DNA of 64,000 nucleotides from Cupriavidus numazuensis (GCF_905397435.1 NZ_CAJPVI010000038.1:1-64000); one strand, 5' to 3'. Positions 7,982-18,452 are shown, counted from the first letter of the stretch. A program made the numbers and translations. The notes: generated by a model not told the origin, from the letters alone.

Positions 7982-8824
7982 TCAGTCGGAGGCAACGCGC
8001 GCAATATTGGCGCGCGCCGGGGCCTCGCAATCGGCAAAAGCGTCGGTCACGAAGAGCCGTGGACGCTGAGCGAGCGTAGCGAGGAACGCAGCGCGGCGAT
8101 CCCGGAAGGCCTGCATCAGCGGCTCGCCGGAAAGCCCAGTGTTCGCCGCGAGCAAGGCCCGGTTCTCCTCGAAGACAGCGAGGCTGTAGGCATCGAAGTC
8201 CGCCGCAGGCACTGCGAGCCGGTACAGATCAAGATCAAGCACCAGCGCCGATTCCGCGACAGTGGCCGCATGGGTATGCGTATCCAGCACGATCTGCGCG
8301 GCGAGTTGAACGATGCCGGCATCGACACCGGGCGCCATCGTTGCAATCAGCGCAGCCGAAGCGGCTTCGTTATGTTCGCAACCGGGGATATACACGGCGT
8401 CATGGAACAACACCGCCAGCGCTTGGGCAGGGTTCAGCGCCACGCCGCGGATACGGGCCTGCTCGAACATCTCGAGCACGTGCCGGCGGTCGTGGTAGTG
8501 CCGGTAAGGCGCGTCGTACAGCGCGAGCACATCGAGCACCGCCTTGCGCGGCAGGAAATCGAGGCAAGCCAGCGCAGCCGGCCAGTCGGGCGCAAAGCGT
8601 GGCACCGTACCGCTCGACGTTGCTACCGGCTCGCTGAAGACATCGGCAGTACGCACCCACAGCAGCGAACGGTCGCGCATCGCTTCGTACACGACGACCG
8701 GCGACAGGTCGGCTTCGAACCGACCAACGCCGACGACGGCATAGGCACCGCCCTTGTAGTGCCGGTATGGCATGCCGGGAACGAGGTCGGGGTCGCGGGG
8801 CAGTTCGGCGGGAGTGGATGTCAT
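7982..8824 (-). CDS. DUF1653 plus HD-type predicted metal-dependent phosphohydrolase
   Basis: This 280-residue protein has an N-terminal DUF1653 module (residues about 10-65; pattern PGMPYRHYKGGAYAVVG and VVVYEAMRD) followed by an HD-like domain (about 85-275). The putative metal ligands appear in YHDRRHVLEM and LFHDAVY, with further conserved acidic residues near EHNEAASA. It is probably cytoplasmic and would hydrolyse an unknown phosphorylated substrate. Both modules are known separately as well as fused. The start is supported by AAGGT 8 bases upstream. It precedes the PAP2 gene on the same strand with a 25-base gap, so the two may be co-transcribed. Confidence 0.85.
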   Translation of the reverse strand: MTSTPAELPRDPDLVPGMPYRHYKGGAYAVVGVGRFEADLSPVVVYEAMRDRSLLWVRTADVFSEPVATSSGTVPRFAPDWPAALACLDFLPRKAVLDVLALYDAPYRHYHDRRHVLEMFEQARIRGVALNPAQALAVLFHDAVYIPGCEHNEAASAALIATMAPGVDAGIVQLAAQIVLDTHTHAATVAESALVLDLDLYRLAVPAADFDAYSLAVFEENRALLAANTGLSGEPLMQAFRDRRAAFLATLAQRPRLFVTDAFADCEAPARANIARVASD

Positions 8825-8993
8825 CGGCTGACCTTGGTAGTCCGGCCAGCATCAGGGCCGGTGAACGCGTGCCGGATCACAGCAAAACCGGCGCACAAAA
8901 AACAAAACCGACGCCTGTTTGCACAGGAGTCGGTTCGAGTTTTACTACAGTCTTCTTGTCTGCCGGTGGTCGAAACAGTCGGCAGCTTCTTGT

Positions 8994-9083
<90 letters not shown>

Positions 9084-9163
9084 GGTAACTTGGTCGCGTT
9101 GCAGCGAAACCAAGATTATAGACAGGTTCCCGCAGCCAGCGCAAGAGGCCGGCATGCAGTTTT

Positions 9164-10468
<1,305 letters not shown>

Positions 10469-10581
10469 GTTGCGGTGTGGGAAGTGCGGGGCCGGCGACA
10501 TGCCGGCGGACCTGCCATTTTACTTCACCCGGGCGGCCTGCCGTACCCGATCAGCACGCACAAGCCGCCTTATTCCACCGG

Positions 10582-11910
10582 TCAGCCCTTGGTTTTGTGC
10601 TCTCGATGCCAGGCCGCGTCGAGTTCGCGCAGGTGGCGCAGCTTCTCGGCGATCTTGCCTTCCAGGCCGCGCGGCACCGGCTGGTACCAGTCCTGCGCCT
10701 TTAGATCGTCCGGGAAATAGTGCTCGCCCGCCGCATAAGCCTCGGGCTCGTCATGCGCGTAGCGGTAGGCGTGGCCGTAGCCGAGTTCCTTCATCAGCCG
10801 TGTGGGCGCGTTGCGCAGGTGCACGGGCACCGCACGAGACTTGTCCTTCGACACGAAAGCACGTGCTGCGTTGTACGCGTTGTAGCCGGCGTTCGACTTG
10901 GGCGCCACGGCCAGGTAAATCAGCGCCTGCCCAAGCGCCAGCTCGCCTTCCGGCGATCCGAGGCGCTCGTAGGTCTCGGCGGCGTCCAGTGTGATGCGGG
11001 CGGCGCGCGGATCGGCCAGGCCAATGTCCTCCCACGCCATGCGCACGATACGCCGCGCGAGGTAGCGCGGATCGGCACCGCCGTCGATCATGCGGCAGAA
11101 CCAGTACAGCGCGGCGTCGGGGTCAGAGCCGCGCACCGACTTGTGCAACGCGCTGATCTGGTCGTAGAACGCATCGCCGCCCTTGTCGAAGCGGCGCAGG
11201 TTCTCGGACAGCGCGCTGCCCAGCAGCGCGGTATCGATCTCGGTCGTGCCTGCATTGCGCGCAGCGCGGACCACGATCTCGATATTGTTCAGCAGCTTGC
11301 GGCCATCGCCATCGGCGGACGCCACGATCAGCTTCAGCGCTTCTTCGTGCCATGTGATGCCGCCCAACTCTTCGCTCGCGCGCTGCGCAAGCTGCGTGAG
11401 CTCGGCATCGTCGAGGCTTTTCAGCACATACACGGCCGCGCGCGACAGCAATGCGCCATTGACCTCGAACGACGGGTTCTCGGTGGTCGCGCCGATGAAC
11501 GTGAACAGCCCGCTTTCCACGTGCGGCAGGAACGCGTCCTGCTGGCTCTTGTTGAAGCGATGAACTTCATCGACGAACACCAGCGTGCGGCGTCCGTGCG
11601 CGCGGAACTGCTCGGCGCGCTCGACCGCTTCGCGGATGTCCTTCACGCCGGACAACACGGCCGACAACGCGATGAACTCCGCGTCGAAGGCATCGGCCAT
11701 CAGCCGCGCGAGCGTGGTCTTGCCCACGCCGGGCGGGCCCCACAGGATCATCGAATGCGGTTCGCCGGACTCGAATGCGACGCGCAGCGGCTTGCCCGCT
11801 CCGAGCAGGTGCTGCTGGCCAATCACCTCGTCGATATTGCGTGGACGCAGGCGCTCGGCGAGCGGTTGCCGGGAACGGTCGGGAGAATCGGAAAACAACG
11901 TGTCCGCCAC
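10582..11910 (-). CDS. rarA: Replication-associated recombination protein A (RarA/MgsA AAA+ ATPase)
   Basis: This 442-residue AAA+ protein acts at stalled replication forks, related to the clamp-loader family. It shows Walker A GPPGVGKTT, Walker B VFVDEVHRFNKSQQDAFL, sensor 1 FIGATTENPSFEVN and the C-terminal tetramerisation region (YWFCRMIDGGADPRYLARR through YLAVAPKSNAGYNAY), all characteristic of RarA. No ATG start is available. I chose GTG at 11910, preceded by GAGG ten bases upstream and followed by VADTLFSD; a TTG at 11964 is the only alternative in the long frame. It sits upstream of serS on the same strand, an order conserved in the group. Confidence 0.95.
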   Translation of the reverse strand: MADTLFSDSPDRSRQPLAERLRPRNIDEVIGQQHLLGAGKPLRVAFESGEPHSMILWGPPGVGKTTLARLMADAFDAEFIALSAVLSGVKDIREAVERAEQFRAHGRRTLVFVDEVHRFNKSQQDAFLPHVESGLFTFIGATTENPSFEVNGALLSRAAVYVLKSLDDAELTQLAQRASEELGGITWHEEALKLIVASADGDGRKLLNNIEIVVRAARNAGTTEIDTALLGSALSENLRRFDKGGDAFYDQISALHKSVRGSDPDAALYWFCRMIDGGADPRYLARRIVRMAWEDIGLADPRAARITLDAAETYERLGSPEGELALGQALIYLAVAPKSNAGYNAYNAARAFVSKDKSRAVPVHLRNAPTRLMKELGYGHAYRYAHDEPEAYAAGEHYFPDDLKAQDWYQPVPRGLEGKIAEKLRHLRELDAAWHREHKTKG

Positions 11911-12243
11911 GGTATTCAGGCCTCGAAAATCGCCAGCTGCAAGGCATCGGCGTGGTTGGCGCAAAGGGCGCCAGGGAACGTGAGAGTGTAGACCATTGTT
12001 CCGCAGCGCCGCGAGGACGGACCGACAAGGCTTTCGCTGCGGCCGCTGCTTTCGCCGATGTCCCGTGAGAATCGGCGTGTTCTGATTTCCCTCAAGGTTT
12101 GGCCCGCGATGGCCGATATCCGGGCTTGGCCCGGCTCAGGATTCTTGCGGAATCCCTCGTCCGGGGACAACAGACAAGGCTGCGGGCGAGGCAGGCCGGA
12201 TGTCGCTTCCCGCCACGCGGCTAACAAGATTGCCCGGGGAATT
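11911..12243. other. Divergent intergenic region, rarA and the 12244 gene
   Basis: About 330 bases separate the rarA start from the divergent gene at 12244. It presumably holds promoters for both. I recognise no convincing sigma-70 box pair, RNA gene or repeat in it. Confidence 0.4.
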
Positions 12244-12918
12244 ATGCTGAAATATCACTTTCTGGTGTTCAAGATGAACCGGCTTGTCGGCAAGGGCAAG
12301 CTCAGCAGCGTAGAGGAGGTCTCCCTGGCCGGCCAGCTGGCCGAAATGATCGACTCGCCGGACGCCGCGCAGCGCGTGCTCGCCGACCTGGCCGATCATG
12401 CCAATCCGCAGATCCGGCGCATCACGCTCAATGCCATCCGCCGCTCGCACCAGGTGAGCGCGCCCGCCCTGCCCGCCGTGCTGCTGCGCAGGATGGCGGA
12501 CACTGAGGCGCTGATCCGCCATGACGCCGTCTGGATCGTCCAGGACAACAAGATGGATGGGGCCGAACTGCGCGCCGCGCTGCGCCGCCTGGCCGGCAAG
12601 GTTCGGTTGCCGTGGGATGCAGACCGCGCCCGCGCCAATCCGTCCGACGTGGCACTGATGGCACAGGTGCGCGCCCGCGTCGCGCTCGACAAGCTGCTCG
12701 AAAAGAGCGCCGCCGAGCGCAATGCGGCGCTCGCCGCGGGGTTGCTGAATATCGGAAATGGCCAGCCCTATGCCGAAGGCACAGTCGGCCACAAAGGCGT
12801 GATGCAACGCGCGCTGCGGCGCAAGCAGGCTGGCCGGAGGCTCGACAGCAGCGTGAAACTCACCTTCCGCAAGGTCGAGCCGACCGAGGTAACGGGCAAC
12901 AAGCGCTTCCTGCTCTGA
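12244..12918 (+). CDS. Uncharacterised alpha-helical repeat (HEAT-like) protein
   Basis: I do not recognise a named family with certainty. The 224-residue product is rich in Ala, Leu and Arg. Its middle part looks like stacked amphipathic helices of the HEAT/armadillo kind (AAQRVLADLADHANPQIRRI, then a similar unit LLRRMADTEALIRHDAVWIV), which usually mediate protein contacts. The C-terminal third is basic. No signal peptide or membrane segment is present, so it is probably cytoplasmic. I chose ATG 12244 (GGGGAA just upstream); the longer frame back to 12058 lacks protein-like sequence. It reads divergently from rarA and converges on the I78-like gene with a 3-base gap. Confidence 0.7.
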   Translation: MLKYHFLVFKMNRLVGKGKLSSVEEVSLAGQLAEMIDSPDAAQRVLADLADHANPQIRRITLNAIRRSHQVSAPALPAVLLRRMADTEALIRHDAVWIVQDNKMDGAELRAALRRLAGKVRLPWDADRARANPSDVALMAQVRARVALDKLLEKSAAERNAALAAGLLNIGNGQPYAEGTVGHKGVMQRALRRKQAGRRLDSSVKLTFRKVEPTEVTGNKRFLL

Positions 12919-12921
12919 AAT

Positions 12922-13326
12922 CTACCCGCGGCGCACCCAAGCGACCTTGCCGGACGTAACGCCCAGCGTGCGGCGTTGCGGGTTGTAGTCCATGGTGCCC
13001 GGATACTGCTGGCCGTCGCGCTCGCCAAGGCGCCAGGCACAGCCTTGCAGCAGGGCGATGGCCTCGGCCTCGGTCTTGCCGACCAGGATGTCGTCGCCGA
13101 GCTTGTCGGCCTGGCAGCCTTCCGGCGTACCGCGCGCACCTTGGGGGCCGGTCGGGCTCTGCGTGGGACCTTGGGCCGGGCTCTGGGCCGGTCCTTGCGT
13201 GGGGCTGGCGGACGCCGCAGGTGACGCAGGGGGCGCAGGAGGCGCTGCACAGCCGGCCCCCAGTGCACCAAGCGTCGCGGCAAAGGCAAATGTGTGCAGT
13301 GCACGGCGACGAAGCAGGGAGAACAT
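12922..13326 (-). CDS. Putative lipoprotein with peptidase-inhibitor I78-like domain
   Basis: The 134-residue product has a lipoprotein signal (MFSLLRRRALHTFAF..., lipobox LGAGC at about residue 26). A Pro/Ser/Gln/Gly-rich linker follows with repeated QGPAQSP/QGPTQSP units (about residues 29-60). The C-terminal domain GCQADKLGDDILVGKTEAEA...YPGTMDYNPQRRTLGVTSGKVAWV has the short cysteine-bracketed plan of I78 serine-peptidase inhibitors. I infer a periplasmic, membrane-anchored inhibitor that might protect the cell from its own or foreign proteases. The start at 13326 is supported by AAGGAAAAG upstream. Its 3' end meets the convergent 12244 gene almost directly. Confidence 0.72.
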   Translation of the reverse strand: MFSLLRRRALHTFAFAATLGALGAGCAAPPAPPASPAASASPTQGPAQSPAQGPTQSPTGPQGARGTPEGCQADKLGDDILVGKTEAEAIALLQGCAWRLGERDGQQYPGTMDYNPQRRTLGVTSGKVAWVRRG

Positions 13327-13555
13327 GTTCTTTTCCTTGATCCGATGATCGCTGGCCGTCACGATCTGTGTGTTTGGCGGGACGACCATTCTGCGACAGA
13401 CCCCGTGGGACGGGCGTTCAGTTTCTTGTCATACCGATCTGAATCTTTTGGCAAACGCCTGCCCGCACATCAACACCGGCAGTACCATGGCACGCGCGAC
13501 CGCGCCGAACCGGCCGGCCGCCCAGCGCTTTCCCACAGAACGGAGGCTGCCTGCC

Positions 13556-13729
13556 ATGGCCATCACCACCCGGGTTCGAAAGAAGAAGCAATACCGCAAG
13601 GCGGTACTCAGGCTGCGCGCCGCCATCAAGCGCGGCGATGAGGAAGCCATCCGCATCCGCCGCGAGCAACTCAAGGCGCTGCCGGTGCCGCGCCAGCGCT
13701 ATGTGCACGCACCTAGCACGGCAACGTAA
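13556..13729 (+). CDS. Small highly basic protein of unknown function
   Basis: The 57-residue product starts MAITTRVRKKKQYRKAVLRL and is extremely rich in Arg and Lys, with an amphipathic helix through LRAAIKRGDEEAIRIRREQL. No family is recognised. GGAG lies 9 bases before the ATG at 13556. An upstream in-frame ATG at 13488 would add 22 residues of lower quality. Charge and size suggest nucleic-acid or ribosome contact, but that is only inference. Its stop codon directly abuts the stop of the convergent lipoprotein gene (13730). Confidence 0.6.
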   Translation: MAITTRVRKKKQYRKAVLRLRAAIKRGDEEAIRIRREQLKALPVPRQRYVHAPSTAT

Positions 13730-14164
13730 TTAGCTCTTGGCCCGATCGACCAGCGTCTTCATGGCATCGGCGGGCAGCGGACCGTGACAGGTCCGTTCGC
13801 CGCCGGCCTCGCTGGTAACGAGCCAGACCTTCCCCGGCGAACTGGCGGGATGCAGCACCCACGCCGGGCCGCGCGCGCTGCTGCTCGGTGGCAGGTCTTC
13901 GAGCACGCCGGTGCTGGCCGACTGCAGCATGACGGCGCACTCGTTCGCCGGCACGCGCGTGGCGGACAGGAAGGCCGGGTTGCCGAGCACTTCGGGCAGG
14001 GCCGTGTCGGACGCCCGCAGGAAGGAATCGACATCGAACTTGCCGCTGGCCGTCGTGGCGCACGCGGACAAGCCAAGCGCGACAGCCATGCATGCGGCGG
14101 CCGCCACGACGCGACGCGTGTCGCCGGACACCACGGGTTTCAATACGGACATGGCGTGTCTCAT
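13730..14164 (-). CDS. Putative lipoprotein, translationally coupled to lolA
   Basis: The 144-residue product begins MRHAMSVLK and has a lipoprotein signal peptide with lipobox GLSAC at about residue 34, so it should be membrane-anchored in the envelope. The mature part (FDVDSFLRASDTALPEVLGN ... NECAVMLQSASTG ... GERTCHGPLPADAMKTL) is not a family I recognise; two cysteines could form a disulfide. Its ATG at 14164 overlaps the lolA stop as ATGA, a sign of translational coupling; an ATG at 14152 is an alternative. Coupling with lolA, whose product carries lipoproteins to the outer membrane, hints at an envelope role but does not prove one. Confidence 0.75.
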   Translation of the reverse strand: MRHAMSVLKPVVSGDTRRVVAAAACMAVALGLSACATTASGKFDVDSFLRASDTALPEVLGNPAFLSATRVPANECAVMLQSASTGVLEDLPPSSSARGPAWVLHPASSPGKVWLVTSEAGGERTCHGPLPADAMKTLVDRAKS

Positions 14165-14799
14165 TGCTTCATCACATCGGCGCCCTTGGGCACCGTGAAC
14201 CGGAACGCATCCGCGGGCAGTTGCGGATTCTTCTGCATGGCCGAGAATGTCAGCAGCGTGGTGTTGCCGAATGCGTCGCGCAGTTCCATCGCCTCCAGAT
14301 TGCCACCCTTGAAGCCGATGCCGATCCGCTCGAACTGCGTGTCCTTCGACTTGGGCGTCAGCTCCAGCCACTCGACGCCGTCACGCGTCGGGCCGTTCTT
14401 CACCGTGAAATTCTTGTCGAGGTCATTGCTGCCGAACAGGATGGCTGCCGGGCTCGAGCCCAGCGCGCCGTCGAGCTTGCGCTCGGTGACCTGGTTCAGG
14501 TCCTTGTCGTAGATGTAGAGCGTCTGCCCGTCTGCCTGCAACAACTGCTCATAGGGCTTGGCATAGCGCCACGTGAACTTGCCCGGACGCGAGAACACAA
14601 AGCTGCCGCTCGACGTGCCGGTGACCTTGAGACTGTCGCCCTGCCCCTTGACCTGGCGCTGCGTGAATTCGCCCTTGGCGCTCTTCACGCCGGTCACGAA
14701 GCTTTGCAGCTGGTCAGTGGCGGCGGCGAGCGCCGTGGGCATATGCGCAGCAAATACAGCGAGCGCTGCACAGGCCGACACGAGAATGCGTTTTCGCAT
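14161..14799 (-). CDS. lolA: Outer-membrane lipoprotein carrier protein LolA
   Basis: LolA ferries lipoproteins through the periplasm from the LolCDE complex to LolB at the outer membrane. The 212-residue protein has a signal peptide (MRKRILVSACAALAVFAAHM, cleavage near ALA-AA) and the family blocks VKSAKGEFTQRQV, SSGSFVFSRPGKFTWRY, YEQLLQADGQTLYIYDKDLNQV and GFKGGNLEAMELRDAFGNTT. AAGGA precedes the start by 9 bases. It lies downstream of ftsK on the same strand across a 148-base gap and upstream of rarA in the wider order, as in related genomes. Confidence 0.95.
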   Translation of the reverse strand: MRKRILVSACAALAVFAAHMPTALAAATDQLQSFVTGVKSAKGEFTQRQVKGQGDSLKVTGTSSGSFVFSRPGKFTWRYAKPYEQLLQADGQTLYIYDKDLNQVTERKLDGALGSSPAAILFGSNDLDKNFTVKNGPTRDGVEWLELTPKSKDTQFERIGIGFKGGNLEAMELRDAFGNTTLLTFSAMQKNPQLPADAFRFTVPKGADVMKQ

Positions 14800-14947
14800 G
14801 TATCAGATCCTTGCTGATGGAAAAGGCGCCGCGCCGCCAGCCAATTGGATCCGGCGGCGGCGCAACCTGTCAGGTTAGAGCGTGCGGCCGGCGCCGGATT
14901 CCGCACTGCGCCGGTTACCGGGTAACCACATGTTACCGATGCGGCGC

Positions 14948-17272
14948 TCAGTCATCTTCCCTTGCGGCGCCCGGGGCCGCAAGGATGTCCCGGTTGCCGT
15001 TGCCCGACATGGCCGACACCAGTCCGGCCTTCTCCATATCCTCGAGCAGCCGCGCCGCACGGTTGTAGCCGATGCGCAGGTGGCGCTGCACCAGCGAAAT
15101 CGACGCGCGGCGGTTCTTCAGCACGACTTCCACGGCCTGGTCGTACAGCGGATCCGCTTCGCCACCGCCGCCGCCAATGCCGGCACCGCCGCCAAGGCCA
15201 TCGGTGCCAGTCTCGCCTTCAGCCAGGCCGCCTTCGAGGATGCCCTCGATGTAGTTGGCCTCGCCGCCTTCCTTGAGCTTTTCCACCACGCGGTGCACTT
15301 CGTCGTCGGAGACAAAGGCGCCGTGCACGCGCACTGGCAGGCCCGTGCCCGGGGCGAGATAGAGCATGTCGCCCATGCCGAGCAGCGCTTCCGCGCCTTG
15401 CTGGTCAAGGATGGTGCGCGAATCGATCTTGCTGCTGACCTGGAACGCAATGCGGGTCGGCACGTTGGCCTTGATCAGGCCGGTAATCACGTCCACCGAC
15501 GGACGCTGCGTAGCCAGCACCAGGTGCAGGCCGGCGGCACGCGCCTTCTGCGCGATACGCGCGATCAGTTCCTCGACCTTCTTGCCCACGACCATCATCA
15601 GGTCGGCGAGCTCGTCGATGACGATGACGATGGTCGGCAGCCTGTCGAGCGGCTCGGGTGCGTCCGGTGTCAGGCTGAACGGGTTCGGAATCTTCTCTTC
15701 CTTCGCCGCGGCTTCGTCGATCTTCTTGTTGTAGCCGGCCAGGTTGCGCACGCCGAGCTTGCTCATCAGCTTGTAGCGCCGCTCCATCTCGCCAACGGCC
15801 CAGTTCAGCGCGTTGCCGGCCTGGCGCATGTCGGTCACGACCGGGCACAGCAGGTGCGGAATGCCTTCGTAGACGCTCATTTCGAGCATCTTCGGATCGA
15901 TCAGGATCAGGCGCACGCTCTCCGGCTTGGCCTTGTAGAGCAGCGACAGGATCATCGCGTTGATGCCCACCGACTTGCCCGAGCCCGTGGTGCCGGCCAC
16001 CATGCAGTGCGGCATCTTGGCGAGGTCGGCCACCATCGGCTTGCCGGCGATGTCCTTGCCCAGCGCCATGGTCAGGCTGGAAGCGCTCTCGTTGTAGACC
16101 TGCGAGCCGAGGATTTCCGACAGGCGCACGGTCTGGCGCTTCGGGTTCGGCAGCTCCAGGCCCATGTAGTTCTTGCCCGGGATCGTCTCCACCACGCGGA
16201 TCGACACCAGCGACAGCGAACGCGCGAGGTCACGCGCGAGGTTCACCACCTGGCTGCCCTTCACGCCGGTTGCCGGCTCGATCTCGTAGCGCGTGATGAC
16301 CGGGCCCGGGTAGGCGGCCACGACCTTGACCTCGACGCCGAAGTCCTTGAGCTTCTTCTCGATCAGGCGCGAGGTGAATTCCAGCGTTTCGGCGCTGACG
16401 GTTTCCTGGTGCGGCGGGATCGGGTCGAGCAGCGCCAGCGGCGGCAGGTCCGAATCCTGGATATCGGCAAACAGCGGCTGCTGCTTCTCGCGCTCCACGC
16501 GTTCGTGCTTGGGCACCGCCTGCGGGCGCACGATCTGTACGGGCGCCGCTTCCTCGATCCGCACGCGCTGCACTTCCACGGTTTCGGTGCGCTCGACCTT
16601 GGCGGCCTTGCCGATGATGCGGTCCTGCTTGCTCTCGCGCCGGGCCTTGAAGCCCAGGAACAGGGTTTCGACAAACCCGCCGATATGCTCGGCCACCGAC
16701 AGCCACGAGAAATGGAAGAACAGCGACAGGCCGATGGCCAGCAACATCAGCAGCAGCAGCGTGGCACCGGTAAAGCCCAGCGCGGTCTGCATCCAGCCGC
16801 CAATCAGGTCGCCAAGGACGCCACCCGGCGCGCGCGGCAGCGCGGCCCGAAGCGGGTACATGCGGATGGCTTCCAGGCCCATGCTGGAAAGCAGCGTCAG
16901 CACGAAGCCGATCCAGCTCACCGTCACGCCCTGGCGGTGCTCCTCGCGCTCGGGCAGTTCCGCGGTCAGCGTGCGCCAGCCGCGCCAGCAGCGGCGCACC
17001 AGCAGCACGGCCCACCAGTAGGCCGAAAAGCCGAAAATGAAGAACAGCACGTCGGATACCCAGGCGCCCACGCGGCCGCCAAGGTTATGGATGTCCGCGA
17101 CCTGGTTGGCGTGAGACCAGCCGGGGTCGGTCTTGCTGTAGCTGGCCAGCACGCAGAGGAAGCCCAGCGTGACGGCCAGCAGCAGGAACCAGCGCACCTC
17201 GCCAAGCAGTTTGCCGATGCGCGAAGGCAGCGCCGACGGGTCCGTCCGGGTTGTGGTGGTTGCTCTGGCCAT
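14948..17272 (-). CDS. ftsK: DNA translocase FtsK
   Basis: FtsK anchors at the division septum and pumps chromosomal DNA toward dif for XerCD recombination. The 774-residue protein has an N-terminal membrane domain with about four to five helices (residues about 20-195), a short charged linker (about 200-270) and the RecA-like motor with Walker A AGTTGSGKSVGINAMI and Walker B IVIVIDELADLMMVV. The C-terminal winged-helix gamma domain (SISLVQRHLRIGYNRAARLL) reads the polar KOPS signals. The linker is much shorter than in E. coli, as usual for compact FtsK/SpoIIIE homologues. It is read divergently from trxB. Confidence 0.97.
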   Translation of the reverse strand: MARATTTTRTDPSALPSRIGKLLGEVRWFLLLAVTLGFLCVLASYSKTDPGWSHANQVADIHNLGGRVGAWVSDVLFFIFGFSAYWWAVLLVRRCWRGWRTLTAELPEREEHRQGVTVSWIGFVLTLLSSMGLEAIRMYPLRAALPRAPGGVLGDLIGGWMQTALGFTGATLLLLMLLAIGLSLFFHFSWLSVAEHIGGFVETLFLGFKARRESKQDRIIGKAAKVERTETVEVQRVRIEEAAPVQIVRPQAVPKHERVEREKQQPLFADIQDSDLPPLALLDPIPPHQETVSAETLEFTSRLIEKKLKDFGVEVKVVAAYPGPVITRYEIEPATGVKGSQVVNLARDLARSLSLVSIRVVETIPGKNYMGLELPNPKRQTVRLSEILGSQVYNESASSLTMALGKDIAGKPMVADLAKMPHCMVAGTTGSGKSVGINAMILSLLYKAKPESVRLILIDPKMLEMSVYEGIPHLLCPVVTDMRQAGNALNWAVGEMERRYKLMSKLGVRNLAGYNKKIDEAAAKEEKIPNPFSLTPDAPEPLDRLPTIVIVIDELADLMMVVGKKVEELIARIAQKARAAGLHLVLATQRPSVDVITGLIKANVPTRIAFQVSSKIDSRTILDQQGAEALLGMGDMLYLAPGTGLPVRVHGAFVSDDEVHRVVEKLKEGGEANYIEGILEGGLAEGETGTDGLGGGAGIGGGGGEADPLYDQAVEVVLKNRRASISLVQRHLRIGYNRAARLLEDMEKAGLVSAMSGNGNRDILAAPGAAREDD

Positions 17273-17377
17273 GCCTTGGTCTGGTTCGCTTGCAGGTGAT
17301 GGTGGCGGCCATTTTAACGTGGCGCGGCGCTATCGCCGCCATTGGAATTTGCAACAGTGGGCAAATCGCGCTCCTCT

Positions 17378-17383
17378 TATAAT
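17378..17383 (+). promoter_or_regulatory. Candidate -10 box for trxB
   Basis: A perfect TATAAT lies 55 bases before the trxB start in the ftsK/trxB divergent region. I see no good -35 box at the ideal distance (a TTGCAA at 17349 is too far upstream), so this is tentative. Confidence 0.4.
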
Positions 17384-17438
17384 GTCGGTTTCGAGCAATG
17401 CCGGTGCGCAGCAAGACGCACCGCCACAGGAACGCATC

Positions 17439-18404
17439 ATGGCAAAACACGCAAAAGTGCTGATTCTCGGATCCGGTCCCGCCGGCTACACCGCCGCTGT
17501 CTACGCAGCCCGCGCCAACCTGGAGCCGGTGCTGATCACCGGCCTGGCGCAAGGCGGCCAGCTGATGACCACCACGGATGTCGAGAACTGGCCCGGCGAC
17601 GCCAAGGGCGTACAGGGCCCGGAACTGATGCAGCGCCTGCTGGCTCACGCTGAAGAATTCAAGACCGAAATCATCTTCGATCACATCCACACGGCCAAGC
17701 TCGTCGATGAAAGCGGCAACCCGGCCCGCCCGTTCCGCCTGATCGGCGATGCCGGCGAGTACACCTGCGATGCACTGATCATCGCCACCGGCGCGTCGGC
17801 GCAGTACCTGGGCCTGCCGTCCGAAGAATCGTTCATGGGCCGCGGCGTGTCGGCCTGCGCCACCTGCGACGGCTTCTTCTACAAGAACCAGGAAGTCGCC
17901 GTGGTCGGCGGCGGCAATACCGCCGTGGAAGAAGCGCTGTACCTGTCCCATATCGCCAGCAAGGTCACTGTGATCCACCGCCGCGACAGCTTCCGCGCCG
18001 AGCCGATCCTGGTCGACCGCCTGCTGCAGCGTGAGAAGGAAGGCCGCGTCGAAATCCGCTACGACAGCGTGCTCGACGAAGTGCTCGGCGACGACTCGGG
18101 CGTGACCGGCCTCCGTCTGCGCGGCGCGAAGTCGGGCGAGACCGAGGACCTCAAGCTGCAGGGCGTGTTCATCGCGATCGGCCACAAGCCCAATACCGAC
18201 CTGTTTGTCGGCCAGCTCGCCATGGAAAACGGCTACCTGGTGACGAAGTCGGGCCTGTCCGGCGACGCCACCGCCACCAGCGTTCCGGGCGTGTTCGCCG
18301 CTGGCGACGTGCAGGACCACGTCTACCGCCAGGCCATCACCAGCGCCGGCACGGGCTGCATGGCCGCACTGGACGCCCAGCGCTACATTGAAGCCCTGAA
18401 GTAA
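17439..18404 (+). CDS. trxB: Thioredoxin reductase
   Basis: This 321-residue FAD enzyme uses NADPH to reduce thioredoxin in the cytoplasm. It shows the FAD motif GSGPAGYTAAVYAARA (residues 11-26), the redox pair CATC (Cys140 and Cys143), the NADPH motif VGGGNTAVEEAL and the second FAD-contacting block GVFAAGDVQD near the C-terminus. The start MAKHAKVLILG at 17439 fits the family; the frame is open further upstream but without homologous sequence. It is transcribed away from ftsK, and an Smr gene follows 75 bases downstream. Confidence 0.97.
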   Translation: MAKHAKVLILGSGPAGYTAAVYAARANLEPVLITGLAQGGQLMTTTDVENWPGDAKGVQGPELMQRLLAHAEEFKTEIIFDHIHTAKLVDESGNPARPFRLIGDAGEYTCDALIIATGASAQYLGLPSEESFMGRGVSACATCDGFFYKNQEVAVVGGGNTAVEEALYLSHIASKVTVIHRRDSFRAEPILVDRLLQREKEGRVEIRYDSVLDEVLGDDSGVTGLRLRGAKSGETEDLKLQGVFIAIGHKPNTDLFVGQLAMENGYLVTKSGLSGDATATSVPGVFAAGDVQDHVYRQAITSAGTGCMAALDAQRYIEALK

Positions 18405-18446
18405 GCCCCCGCGGCCCGGCCGACCGGCTGGGCCCGCCCCTCCCGA

Positions 18447-18452
18447 TATAAT
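18447..18452 (+). promoter_or_regulatory. Candidate -10 box upstream of the Smr gene
   Basis: A perfect TATAAT sits 28 bases before the ATG at 18480, between the trxB stop and GGAG. No matching -35 is obvious, so the gene may equally be read from the trxB promoter. Confidence 0.3.

Noticed and set aside
14882..17299. An 805-codon open frame on the plus strand opposite ftsK
   Set aside because: It mirrors ftsK over its whole length and has shadow composition (many His, Gln, Arg, Ala), with no family motif.
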